From the IMG/VR virus record IMGVR_UViG_3300012922_000012, positions 1 through 33,904 of that record: 33,904 bases of DNA; one strand, written 5' to 3'. This document shows, piece by piece, positions 21,043-28,553 of the stretch (the first letter of the stretch is position 1; the number at the start of each line of letters is the position of its first letter). The notes under the pieces were generated by a model. The model was not told the origin of the DNA. It saw nothing but the letters and a program-made list of their open reading frames with translations, and made no database searches. Position numbers and translations under genes: made by a program. The DNA is from a virus.

Positions 21043-22259
21043 TATAGTAACGCACCAAATAGGAATGCATCAGCCACAGATGGCGCACTCATGGCTGCCT
21101 GTGCACCCGCGTTATTGGCTGCCGTGAAGACGGCTATACCGGTAGATGTTCCACCTAGATTGATGAGAGCACCGCCGGCCGTTGTCGCACTAGTGCCGCC
21201 CTGGCTAATTAGCACTGGTACGGTGGTGATAGCGCTAGCTGGGGTGGCAATACTGACATTCGCACCGTCGCTATAGAAGATCGCATTAGAGTTTTGGGCG
21301 AGTAGCGGCGGCCCGACTTGGGCGGCTGTACCAATTGCGAAAGTAAAGGCCCCAGTAGTCTGGTTATTAACCCAGTACTCCTGTTTCGTATTTGGCACAA
21401 CAACAACTACGTTGCCAGTTGGTACGCCAGTGAAGCGGTATCCGATCTGATTTAGCTGAGTCCCGGTTAGTACATAGTTTCCGGTAACTCCGGTCAAGCT
21501 GATAGTAACGTAATTGAAGCCACCAGTGATGCTCGGCCCCAATCCAATCGTGTACCAGGTTGATCCATCGGTCACGATGAACGCACTGTCTCCAGGATTC
21601 ATATTGAGCGGTGTGGCACCGTTAATTATATCTGATCCGCTGTTCGCGATAACCAGAACGGAGGTGCCAGAATTTCGGAGCTGTACATACCAATTAGGAC
21701 CAACCGTGGCAGCAAGCGGTAACGTAATCGTGCCAGATCCGCCGATCCAATTCAGCAGCTTGGTCTGATCATTATTGCCGGCGACATAGTTTGTGCTGAT
21801 ACTGGTGACTACTATATCTTGGCCAAGCGTAGCGCCAACGGCCCTTAAACCCGGGCCGGCTAGAGCAGCAGCTGATGGCGCACTGATTGCGGCACCATAC
21901 TGGAACGCGAACCAGGTGCCGCCAACCGTGGTATTGTTCTGCAGATAGAAGAAGAACACAGCCCCAGCTGCAATCGACGCCAGGCTAGTACCCGTGTTAC
22001 TGAATATCGTCTGCGTAAAGGCCGACAGGTTATTGATGATCAGGAACGTGCCAACCCCGGTCTGATTGGCTGGAGGCAGAGTGAGGCTAGCTGCGACCGA
22101 TCCTAACAGGATATCGATCAGTGGCGTCGCTAGGTTAGAATTCGGGGCTGTTTCAAGCGGCCATTGAAGAACAAGCGGAGTGGTGAGCGTAATCGCATTA
22201 TATGCGGTCAATGCTGGGGCAACCAATGCGCCCGTGAAGATATTCGTGTACGTAGTCAT
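21042..22259 (-). CDS. Beta-repeat appendage (tail fibre-like) protein (405 aa)
   Basis: A Thr/Gly/Ala/Val-rich protein with recurring beta-strand units (SLTLPPANQTGVGTFLIINN, GTITLPLAATVGPNWYVQLRN, INGATPLNMNPGDSAFIVTD). Its C-terminal part VLISQGGTSATTAGGALINL has the GGTxAxTAxxAxxNLG unit common in tail fibre and spike proteins. The start overlaps the adaptor stop (TGATG) with AGGA six bases upstream. No catalytic domain is seen. Its place between adaptor and hub genes suggests a particle surface or tail appendage part that binds the host or helps attachment. Confidence 0.6.
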   Translation of the reverse strand: MTTYTNIFTGALVAPALTAYNAITLTTPLVLQWPLETAPNSNLATPLIDILLGSVAASLTLPPANQTGVGTFLIINNLSAFTQTIFSNTGTSLASIAAGAVFFFYLQNNTTVGGTWFAFQYGAAISAPSAAALAGPGLRAVGATLGQDIVVTSISTNYVAGNNDQTKLLNWIGGSGTITLPLAATVGPNWYVQLRNSGTSVLVIANSGSDIINGATPLNMNPGDSAFIVTDGSTWYTIGLGPSITGGFNYVTISLTGVTGNYVLTGTQLNQIGYRFTGVPTGNVVVVVPNTKQEYWVNNQTTGAFTFAIGTAAQVGPPLLAQNSNAIFYSDGANVSIATPASAITTVPVLISQGGTSATTAGGALINLGGTSTGIAVFTAANNAGAQAAMSAPSVADAFLFGALL

Positions 22260-22933
22260 CAGACTTCCTGCCTGGTCGATGTACGATCCAAGATGCCGTC
22301 ACTTGATTCGGCGTTGAGTGTAGCCGCCGCCCGGTCATACATAGATTGCCAAGTAGCTATCCGTTCGTCGTTCTTGAGGAATGGCGTGCATTCGAGGAGC
22401 GCGGAATAGAGCAACAAGTTTGGCGCGTACTGGGTGATCCAGTTCGTGGTGTTTGTGGTATCGAGCAGCGCCGGCTCTTCGTAGTACACGATCTCGGCTG
22501 GATAGGCTTGATCTGGTGTAGGGGCTACGATTATGTTCTGGTAGTTGTACTCGGCGTAGAACTTGGGTGGCGCAGGAGTGCCGTATACTGTGGTGTTGGT
22601 CTGAGTGTCATCCGGCCAGTACTGACGGATGTATTCGTAGCTGCGCGGAAACACTGGATTGCGCGTGATCGGGGATACGATCCCACCACCAACGTTGATC
22701 GAGACAATTTTGCGCCAACGATCAGGTTTTGCGATGACGGCAACACCGGCTTGCATGGTAAAGGTCGACGCTACGATGAATCCGAGCACCTTAAGTTCAC
22801 GACTGATTCTGCGCTCAGCCAGATTGATTAGCGATGGCAGCTGATTGAATACCTCTGGATCGAGCGCAGTACCACGCTCTAGATATACCTGTAGGTCGCT
22901 CTGCAACGACGCAAATGTCATCGCGACTGGCAT
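22259..22933 (-). CDS. Head-tail adaptor, P22 gp4-like (224 aa)
   Basis: A 224-residue protein with the fold pattern of phage adaptor or tail-accessory proteins that extend the portal. The N-terminus has FASLQSDLQVYLERG and LPSLINLAERRISREL (a helical pair), then PDRWRKIVSINV, and the C-terminal half has EIVYYEEPALLDTTNTTNW, ITQYAPNLLLYSALLECTPFL and WQSMYDRAAATL. The element YYExPxLx...TN-W-ll..P-x-LlLYaaLlea..fl is diagnostic of this adaptor group. It starts in a TAATG overlap with the Rz gene and ends in TGATG with the next gene. Confidence 0.75.
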   Translation of the reverse strand: MPVAMTFASLQSDLQVYLERGTALDPEVFNQLPSLINLAERRISRELKVLGFIVASTFTMQAGVAVIAKPDRWRKIVSINVGGGIVSPITRNPVFPRSYEYIRQYWPDDTQTNTTVYGTPAPPKFYAEYNYQNIIVAPTPDQAYPAEIVYYEEPALLDTTNTTNWITQYAPNLLLYSALLECTPFLKNDERIATWQSMYDRAAATLNAESSDGILDRTSTRQEV

Positions 22934-23463
22934 TACCGGTGAACCTCGTGAGCGGCAGCCATTTCATTACGTAGATCAACGATAATGTGTTGCAAAGCAA
23001 TTATCTCTGCATCCGCGTTGCGTCCGACGGTAAGGGCTTCCCCAGAAGGATCGAATGAAGATCCGCCTGCACGTGCGGCATCTCCGTCTCCACTGGTTGT
23101 ACCGCTGGTGGTGCTGGGCACGGCGTCACCACCGGGAGAGCTGCACACGATGCCAAGATCGCCGACAGGAGGCAGAGAGATAACTTGCTTGTAAATGACT
23201 TGATCATGCTGGATCTCGGTGTTAGCTTTGGTCTCTATGGCCGCATCAGCTTTGGTAACTCGCGCGACCGCTGCGGTGGCGACGGCGACGTCCTTCTTGT
23301 GTTCGACGCTACGTTCGTGAATCCCGAACCACGCCAGGCAGCTAAGTAGTGCGACTGCTGCCGCCGCCATCAGGTATGTTTTTAGGGGAAATATTGGCAC
23401 GGTACTTGTCCCAATCTCTGCCGCCATCGGCGTATAGTTTAAATAGATATGTGGAGAGGCCAA
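22933..23463 (-). CDS. Rz: Inner-membrane spanin subunit (Rz)
   Basis: A 176-residue i-spanin that, with Rz1, connects inner and outer membranes and fuses them in the last step of Gram-negative lysis. One N-terminal membrane segment (about residues 27-47, YLMAAAAVALLSCLAWFGI) is followed by a periplasmic coiled-coil region (VATAAVARVTKADAAIETKA), then a Ser/Gly-rich linker and a final helix. The start is TTG 23463, with GGGAGG five bases upstream; ATG 23427 and ATG 23370 are in frame but without such a site. It overlaps the small membrane protein before it by 122 bases, and the Rz1 gene lies within it in another frame, the classic arrangement. Confidence 0.8.
   Translation of the reverse strand: MASPHIYLNYTPMAAEIGTSTVPIFPLKTYLMAAAAVALLSCLAWFGIHERSVEHKKDVAVATAAVARVTKADAAIETKANTEIQHDQVIYKQVISLPPVGDLGIVCSSPGGDAVPSTTSGTTSGDGDAARAGGSSFDPSGEALTVGRNADAEIIALQHIIVDLRNEMAAAHEVHR
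23001..23207 (-). CDS. Rz1: Outer-membrane spanin lipoprotein (Rz1), embedded in Rz
   Basis: A 68-residue lipoprotein coded entirely inside the Rz gene in another frame. It has a basic N-terminus, a hydrophobic signal (LSLCLLSAILA) and a lipobox L-A-S-C with the modified Cys at position 21. The mature 48 residues are proline-rich at the start (ALPVVTPCPAPPAVQP), as is usual for Rz1. It is exported, lipidated and held in the outer membrane, where it binds the periplasmic end of Rz. The overlap of reading frames is the well-known embedded spanin pattern. Confidence 0.88.
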   Translation of the reverse strand: MIKSFTSKLSLCLLSAILASCAALPVVTPCPAPPAVQPVETEMPHVQADLHSILLGKPLPSDATRMQR

Positions 23464-23662
23464 ATAGACCTCCCGTAAGCATCGCGAAAAATGCGGTTAC
23501 TTCGACGGTGCGCTCCGCTGGTGCTACATGGCAGTACCAGGTCGTGAGGTACGTGACCACCCATACGGCGGTCGCGAAGTAAACTCCAACCAGCAGGCGC
23601 GGGAAAATTCGTAGCGCGTCGACGACTTCGGCTATATCAAGCCATTTATCCCTTAATGGCAT
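23342..23662 (-). CDS. Small two-helix membrane protein, holin/antiholin candidate (106 aa)
   Basis: A 106-residue protein with two predicted membrane helices: IFPRLLVGVYFATAVWVV (about 18-42) and TAFFAMLTGGLFGLSTYLF (about 55-75). A charged end YADGGRDWDKYR follows. Proteins with R-x-x-x-x-Y...W...F...FFxMLTGGLFGL...YxxxGRDWxxY are typical small phage membrane proteins of lysis cassettes. It lies directly between endolysin and spanin genes (17-base overlap with the endolysin gene, 122-base overlap with Rz). Because a class II holin-like gene precedes the endolysin, this could be a second holin, an antiholin or a pinholin partner. Confidence 0.65.
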   Translation of the reverse strand: MPLRDKWLDIAEVVDALRIFPRLLVGVYFATAVWVVTYLTTWYCHVAPAERTVEVTAFFAMLTGGLFGLSTYLFKLYADGGRDWDKYRANISPKNIPDGGGSSRTT

Positions 23663-24191
23663 CTGGTGTAAGCTCTTGGGCCCCCAGCTGTGCCTCGACA
23701 GCTGTCTTAATTACGCGAGACAACCATCCCTTGCCATATCGGTCGAATTGCTTCATCTGGGTGTACTCATAGGCGCATTCAGTGAGGAATTGCGTGAGCA
23801 CGATAAGTGGCGGGCTGGAGGTTGCGATACCGATCGTAAGCTGCCCAATAACCCCATCAGGGATCAATTTTAGGCTACGTTGGAATGCCTTGGAGGCCCC
23901 AACAACACCCATGTTCACGCCCTCCTTGAAGAGCGCCCCAGCAACAGCATCTGGGAAGTTGTCGCACTTAAGGGCATCCCAGAAATCGGTTAGGTAGATG
24001 CCCTTGGCTTTGGCTAGCGACAGACTAGCGATATCGATCTTTGGATACGCGGCTGCACTGATGCCGTACATCGTGCCGCGCAACTCACCGGTATTGACTG
24101 CGCCACCGGTCCAATTGCCGGGATCATTCTCATCGTTGGAGTACTTACCCTCCAAACCGATGAGCTGAGAGAATGATGTATTGAAGCTCAT
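23646..24191 (-). CDS. Endolysin, GH108-type N-acetylmuramidase
   Basis: A 181-residue peptidoglycan hydrolase. The N-terminus has FSQLIGLEGKYSNDENDPG, matching the glycosyl hydrolase 108 motif E-G-(G/x)-Y-(S/V)-x-x-x-x-D-x-G; E14 would be the catalytic acid. Then come GGAVNTGELRGTMYGIS, VNMGVVGASKAFQRSL and PDGVIGQLT, as in the C-terminal peptidoglycan-binding helices of this family. No signal peptide or membrane anchor is seen, so it needs a holin to reach the periplasm. It starts in an ATGA overlap with the holin candidate before it. Length is close to that of the family. Confidence 0.82.
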   Translation of the reverse strand: MSFNTSFSQLIGLEGKYSNDENDPGNWTGGAVNTGELRGTMYGISAAAYPKIDIASLSLAKAKGIYLTDFWDALKCDNFPDAVAGALFKEGVNMGVVGASKAFQRSLKLIPDGVIGQLTIGIATSSPPLIVLTQFLTECAYEYTQMKQFDRYGKGWLSRVIKTAVEAQLGAQELTPDAIKG

Positions 24192-24382
24192 TTTCCACCA
24201 CTCTTTATTTTGTAGTAGATGGATACCATGTAGAACAGGAACGCAGCTATCCCTGATAGCATCGCAACTGAACCTGCGCCGATAGTAAACCAGACCGCGT
24301 GATCATTTGCCCAACTAAGCGCTGACGCGCCGGCCGTTACCCCGGATACCACCAGGGCGATGTGCGGCTGATTTGTTCCCAT
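24188..24382 (-). CDS. Holin, class II type (64 aa)
   Basis: A 64-residue membrane protein starting MGTNQPHIALVVSGVTAGAS, with two hydrophobic helices (about 8-25 and 33-54) and a basic end VSIYYKIKSGGK. The layout of a short N-terminus, two helices and a Y-Y-K-x-K/R tail is that of class II holins found next to endolysins. I start at ATG 24382, one base after the previous stop; ATG 24400 is six codons upstream and overlaps that gene. The endolysin gene follows with ATGA. It would set lysis timing by forming lesions in the inner membrane. Confidence 0.7.
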   Translation of the reverse strand: MGTNQPHIALVVSGVTAGASALSWANDHAVWFTIGAGSVAMLSGIAAFLFYMVSIYYKIKSGGK

Positions 24383-24383
24383 G

Positions 24384-24701
24384 TTATGCGACTGTTGCAT
24401 CGGCTACCATGTCCTTGGCGGCGGTCTCGACTGTGGATACGACTTTATCGGCTGCGGCCTTTACCGCCTTAGCTTCAGATTCTACCTTGGCTTTTGTCTC
24501 CTGGAGCAAGGCCTCAGCCTTGTGTGGCGTGAAATGCTCCTCGACGAGGGCGACATACTTCTGTATGTCTTCCTTGATCATGCTGAGCTGCGACTCGATG
24601 TCGTTCAGCAGCTCGTGAGAAAGTTTGCTCGGTAATTCCGCCAATCCGGCGAGAACCCGCTTTACACCCTCTTCAGTGAAAATCAACAGTGAATTTGCCA
24701 T
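24384..24701 (-). CDS. Amphipathic helical protein (105 aa), unknown
   Basis: A 105-residue protein that is almost entirely helical and rich in Ala, Lys and Glu (VKRVLAGLAELPSKL, LLQETKAKVESEAKAVKAAAD, STVETAAKDMVADATVA). Its pattern is like that of apolipoprotein-type or phasin-type amphipathic helices, but I do not recognise a family. The start at ATG 24701 has AAGGA six bases upstream, which rules out the longer frame starting at 24836. It lies between the fibre and the holin gene and may belong to lysis or to the particle. Confidence 0.6.
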   Translation of the reverse strand: MANSLLIFTEEGVKRVLAGLAELPSKLSHELLNDIESQLSMIKEDIQKYVALVEEHFTPHKAEALLQETKAKVESEAKAVKAAADKVVSTVETAAKDMVADATVA

Positions 24702-24711
24702 TGTCTTTCCT

Positions 24712-26205
24712 TTACTGTAATGAATACGTAATCGTCCAGTGGTCAAATCCTTTGACCCCGGATGCTGTGAATCCCGTGGATGATAGAACCCCGGTGGCCA
24801 GAACATCGCGGTAAAATTGTATGGTTCCAGATCCATTGGTTATGAACGCCGCCCCTACGACATCCGTACTGTTATCTTCAATGGCGCATGGAACGAATGA
24901 CGTCAATGTCGCTGGTTGTAGCGCAGCAGGTAGTCCCGTCATAGTCATAGCAGTAGTATTGGAAGTGCCGGAGAAATGACCTTGTAATGTCGCAGTTTGT
25001 CCACTAATAGTCCATGTGACGGTTCCAGTAGTTCCGGCCGTCATTCCGGTGAGCGTACCGGTGAATGTGCCAGTACTGAGTAATGGAATTCCGTTTTGAT
25101 AGACACCATTGGAGTTGATATTTCCGTTGCCACCTAAAGCAGTGGCAGTGCCGAGCCGCAAGGACCCCTGGAATAGATGGTCCAATCCGGTGGCATCTGT
25201 GGCATTACCGTATTGCATGGCCGTGATGATGTTCGCCGCACGAGTCACGTTGAGTGCGTTCTTTGTCGTAGATCCTGCGTCGTTGCTTATCTTTATGGAT
25301 AACACTGTGGCCGAGGCAGATAACTCCCATGTCTTGGCGTCGGTAGCACCACCGGTATTGACAATTGATATTGCCGGCGCGGTGCTGTTGACCATGATAG
25401 CGGCATTACCTGCCGTTCCGCTGGTAGACTGTACTTGAGAAAATATATGCTGCGCTGTCCAGGTCGGTATGATAGCCTGACTTAAGGCTGGTGCGCCATC
25501 GCTACGCAGGAATGTACCCGCAGAACCATTAACCACAGTGAGACCGACCGTGCCGGTTGGATTAGCACCACTGGCACCCGCGCTTATGGCCGTACCATTG
25601 ATGTAATAATTGCTATCTACATTGATAGTGCCGGCGCCTTTATCTCCACCAGTGGGGCTTCCTACTTGGATGCCGGTGGTATTGATTTTAAGTGCAGAAG
25701 ATCCGGCGAAACCGGTAACGGTTAAGGCAATACCACTGGTAGGAGCATTGATGGTGACATTACCTGCATCAACTACCTGAAATAATGTGGCAGTATATGC
25801 ATCATTGAGGATCTGTAATGCGCCATTTATGGCCCTGATAGTTTTGGATGGATTGGTTCCGCCACCATTTATTCTTAAATTGCATCCGTTGGTATTATTT
25901 ACGTCATTAAATACCACCAATGATGTAGTTCCACTACCGGTAAATGATCCAGCTACCTTAAGTGTTTGTCCGGTCGCCGCATTGGCGCCAGTAAGATTGA
26001 CCGCAAATGATCCGGATAGAGATGTTATTGCAAGCGCATCACCGCTTGCCGGAGCAGCAATTGTGACGTTACCACCAGTACCCACAGATAGAGATGCCGT
26101 CCCGCTGACTGCCTGTAAAATAGTTAATGGATTACCACCGGGATTAGGAGGAACAATGGTTAGTTGCCCGTATCGGCTCTCAATCCCATTGCCGAGTTTT
26201 CTCAT
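24712..26205 (-). CDS. Tail fibre / spike-like protein (497 aa)
   Basis: A long beta-rich, Gly/Thr/Ser/Asn-rich protein. It has repeated units of the type found in fibre shafts (GGNVTIAAPASGDALAITSL, DAGNVTINAPTSGIALTVTG). In the middle, TVGLTVVNGSAGTFLRSDGA, ALSQAIIPTWTAQHIFSQ and DAKTWEL form a common fibre/spike segment of phage tail proteins. The C-terminal domain from about residue 400 (TFTGTLTGMTAGTTGTVTWTI, ALQPATLTSFVPCAIEDNST) looks like a receptor-binding tip. I chose ATG 26205, one base after the previous stop; a GTG at 26220 is the alternative. Likely host-range determinant together with the tailspike upstream. Confidence 0.65.
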   Translation of the reverse strand: MRKLGNGIESRYGQLTIVPPNPGGNPLTILQAVSGTASLSVGTGGNVTIAAPASGDALAITSLSGSFAVNLTGANAATGQTLKVAGSFTGSGTTSLVVFNDVNNTNGCNLRINGGGTNPSKTIRAINGALQILNDAYTATLFQVVDAGNVTINAPTSGIALTVTGFAGSSALKINTTGIQVGSPTGGDKGAGTINVDSNYYINGTAISAGASGANPTGTVGLTVVNGSAGTFLRSDGAPALSQAIIPTWTAQHIFSQVQSTSGTAGNAAIMVNSTAPAISIVNTGGATDAKTWELSASATVLSIKISNDAGSTTKNALNVTRAANIITAMQYGNATDATGLDHLFQGSLRLGTATALGGNGNINSNGVYQNGIPLLSTGTFTGTLTGMTAGTTGTVTWTISGQTATLQGHFSGTSNTTAMTMTGLPAALQPATLTSFVPCAIEDNSTDVVGAAFITNGSGTIQFYRDVLATGVLSSTGFTASGVKGFDHWTITYSLQ

Positions 26206-26206
26206 C

Positions 26207-26539
26207 TTAGGTGAACTCACTCACGAACATCGTGGCGTCGACACTAGCCGCCACACTAGATTTGACACGAATAGACCATCCATTGACGAGAGTAAACTTG
26301 AACCAATCTGCCCCCAGTAGCAAACTATCACCAATCGCTACTGGGGTTGAGAATGCTAGATTGGTATCATTCGCGCCATCATATACGGTGACCGTAACGT
26401 TGACCGCACCAGCAGAAATGTTACACACACTAAGACCAGTTGCGATTGCGCTAGATGCCGGTGTATATCCGCCGATTTGAGTAAGTACTGTACCGATGGC
26501 GCGACTGACCTTCGGACTGACGATTGTAACTGTTTGCAT
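26207..26539 (-). CDS. Small beta-rich structural protein (110 aa)
   Basis: A 110-residue beta-sandwich-like protein (GLSVCNISAGAVNVTVTVYD, LAFSTPVAIGDSLLLGA, GWSIRVKSSVAASVDATMFV). The pattern matches small phage proteins that code for neck, spike-cap or decoration parts and are often placed between fibre genes. No membrane segment or catalytic residues. It starts eight bases after the tailspike gene and is followed with almost no gap by the fibre gene. Specific role unknown. Confidence 0.6.
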   Translation of the reverse strand: MQTVTIVSPKVSRAIGTVLTQIGGYTPASSAIATGLSVCNISAGAVNVTVTVYDGANDTNLAFSTPVAIGDSLLLGADWFKFTLVNGWSIRVKSSVAASVDATMFVSEFT

Positions 26540-26547
26540 TAATAATC

Positions 26548-28197
26548 CTAAGGCGTAGTAGCCGCTGTCCAGGTAGTGCCACTACCAGCAGAAGTGTTTG
26601 TATATAATCGCGCGCCCGCGCCACCAGTAGTGTTGCTATAAATTGATCCTTCAGCAGCAGAGAATGTCGGCGCACCAGCACCGAAATAGATTCCAAGATT
26701 GGCGGTAGAGCTTACGCCAATCCCGCATGCTGCCGACCCGTTTGCTGGTGGTGCTGTAGTGTTGGCGCTGATAAATCTTGCCCCTGTAACTACATTGCCG
26801 CTACCAGCCAATCGGCTAAATCTGAAATTCTCAGAGGCATCAAGATTTGTGCCCCATGGAGTACCGCTCAAATCAGCCCAACGCACATGATCTTGACTGG
26901 CGTCATAAATGCGCAGAGCCTCATTAGCGACATTGGCCAACTGCGCAAGAGCATTGACATCATTACCTAATCCCGCCACTACAGCACCGGTCATTAAACC
27001 GCTCTGTACAATTCCATTGGTATTAGACCAATTGACGCGGCAACCCGCATCCAATGTCGGATAATTTACACCGTTACTAGAGTCTATTGCGATGAATGTG
27101 TTCTGTATCGGATTGTAGCCGCTGGCAAGAGTTGCATTCCCGAGAATATTGATCGCATTGGCAGGAGTAGTATCGCTAAAATGAAAGAAAAGATTGCTAT
27201 CTGAGGCGCTGTTATATCCATTAAGTTGAACAGATGGGACAGTGCTGCCCGCATTTCTATAATTTATGCAACTATAAAATACGTTATTATCACCGGCATC
27301 TATCTTGATCCCAACGCCAGAAGCATTGCTTAACAATCCATCCGTCTGTCCTAAGCATTCTATAAATGTGTTGAACGATGTATTGCCGTTGGTACTACTA
27401 GTGATCAGCGCATTAGTGAGCCACAACCCATGTGCCTGCTTTGCCGCCGCAGTGTCTATGCAACGCCAGTAGCATTGAGTAAAAACATTATGCTGGGTAT
27501 CTGTATCTACTAGATTGGCATTTAGTAGTGTCGTCAATTGGTAAGCAGCGGTAATCGGGTGTAGTACGTAATTCTGCGTGAATATGCCATTCTTATGAGA
27601 AGTCATCTGGATACCGAATCCAGCCAAACTATTACATTCATACTGAATGCCAGTAGATCCGCATCCCTCAAGTGCAAATAATGATGCACCAGATGGAGAG
27701 GTAATAGCCAATATAGCAACCGTTGGAGCAGATCCACCGCCCCATGAAAATAAGGTTGCTGGGCTGCTGGTGTTGGATCCACCATTTCTAATATATCCGG
27801 CACCGGCGCCCCGGAGCTTCACGTTATTAGTGCTGATCAATAAACCGGCTCCGCCTGTTCCTATCTTGTACGAACCAGCCGGGCAATCACAAAAACCACC
27901 GCCTGCTGCGGCCACGGCATTGATCGCCGCCTGCACCGCCGCTGTCACATCAATACTTCCAATATAGAGCGCCACATTGGCCTGCTGCGCAGCCGTCATA
28001 TAGTCGAATACGCTGATGGTCAGCGCCAGCTTCGCAGCAACCGTGGTTGCCACCCCACCTAGCGGAGTGTAGGTATCAGATGCGGTATTTGCGGCATTAA
28101 ATAGTGCGGTATTATTGGCATTCACTTTACCGAATGCACTGAATGCGCTCTCACCAGCATTGACCGTGTTATCTATTACTTGTTGAGTGATTGTCAT
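26548..28197 (-). CDS. Tailspike protein with right-handed beta-helix (549 aa)
   Basis: A receptor-binding spike. The N-terminal part (QVIDNTVNAGESAFSAFGKV) is an adaptor to the tail, and residues about 65-140 have FDYMTAAQQANV...IDVTAAVQAAINAV and GGGFCDCPAGSYKIG with NNVKLRGAGAGYI. This is the well-known start of pectate-lyase-type beta-helix tailspikes (Y-x-T...D-x-T-x-A-x-x-A-A-I...G-G-x-x-x-x-P-x-G-x-Y). A long beta-helical middle follows (LFALEGCGSTGIQYECNSL, NNVFYSCINYRNAG). The C-terminus (EGSIYSNTTGGAGARLYTNT) is a common fibre ending. Such spikes often degrade surface polysaccharide. ATGA overlap with the gene before it. Confidence 0.75.
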   Translation of the reverse strand: MTITQQVIDNTVNAGESAFSAFGKVNANNTALFNAANTASDTYTPLGGVATTVAAKLALTISVFDYMTAAQQANVALYIGSIDVTAAVQAAINAVAAAGGGFCDCPAGSYKIGTGGAGLLISTNNVKLRGAGAGYIRNGGSNTSSPATLFSWGGGSAPTVAILAITSPSGASLFALEGCGSTGIQYECNSLAGFGIQMTSHKNGIFTQNYVLHPITAAYQLTTLLNANLVDTDTQHNVFTQCYWRCIDTAAAKQAHGLWLTNALITSSTNGNTSFNTFIECLGQTDGLLSNASGVGIKIDAGDNNVFYSCINYRNAGSTVPSVQLNGYNSASDSNLFFHFSDTTPANAINILGNATLASGYNPIQNTFIAIDSSNGVNYPTLDAGCRVNWSNTNGIVQSGLMTGAVVAGLGNDVNALAQLANVANEALRIYDASQDHVRWADLSGTPWGTNLDASENFRFSRLAGSGNVVTGARFISANTTAPPANGSAACGIGVSSTANLGIYFGAGAPTFSAAEGSIYSNTTGGAGARLYTNTSAGSGTTWTAATTP

Positions 28198-28547
28198 GGT
28201 ATGGGTGCGTAACTAGCTGGGGCACCAGCAGTATAAAATACGGATCCGGCGAAGACGGTCAGTAAACCAGCTGACCAGAAATTCTGGTTATTGAAGTCAT
28301 CCTGCTGTGATTGCGCCAATGTCAGGATGAGAGGCTCGTCTGGGCGCACGAACTCAAGGGTGATGTCCTCGGTTTCGCGCGGCGGCAGACGGTATGGGTC
28401 GTAGTCGTCGACATCATACCGGCAGACCCTGAGGCCCGGACTATTCGGATCCTCCATGAGATCCACGATTGGAAACTTAAGGCTACAGCGACCGCAGATT
28501 CCTATCGCCAGCGACGAAAGTCCCCTTGTGTCAAGGTAGTACCCCAT
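28194..28547 (-). CDS. Conserved small phage protein with CxxC (117 aa)
   Basis: A 117-residue protein: MGYYLDTRGLSSLAIGICGRC, then LMEDPNSPGLRVCRYDVDDYD and PYRLPPRETEDITLEFVRPD. The C-x-x-C plus later C, with S-P-G-L-R-V-C and Y-D-P-Y-R-L-P-x-R, recurs in short-tailed phages next to the adaptor and spike genes, so it is probably a structural or assembly protein with a metal-binding element. The C-terminus is hydrophobic (GLLTVFAGSVFYTAG). Starts six bases after the adaptor gene's stop and ends in ATGA overlap with the spike gene. Confidence 0.65.
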   Translation of the reverse strand: MGYYLDTRGLSSLAIGICGRCSLKFPIVDLMEDPNSPGLRVCRYDVDDYDPYRLPPRETEDITLEFVRPDEPLILTLAQSQQDDFNNQNFWSAGLLTVFAGSVFYTAGAPASYAPIP

Positions 28548-28553
28548 CTCCGG

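Noticed and set aside
22346-22831. Plus-strand frame of 161 codons
   Set aside because: Antisense to the gp4-like adaptor, which has strong family motifs; no recognisable domain.
24702-24836. 45-codon N-terminal extension of the helical 105-residue protein
   Set aside because: It overlaps the fibre gene 3' end in another frame, and AAGGA lies directly before the inner ATG at 24701.
25787-26320. Plus-strand frame of 177 codons within the fibre gene
   Set aside because: Complementary to the beta-repeat fibre gene; hydrophobic Pro/Val/Leu-rich composition is what antisense of Gly/Thr/Asn repeats gives. No ribosome site.
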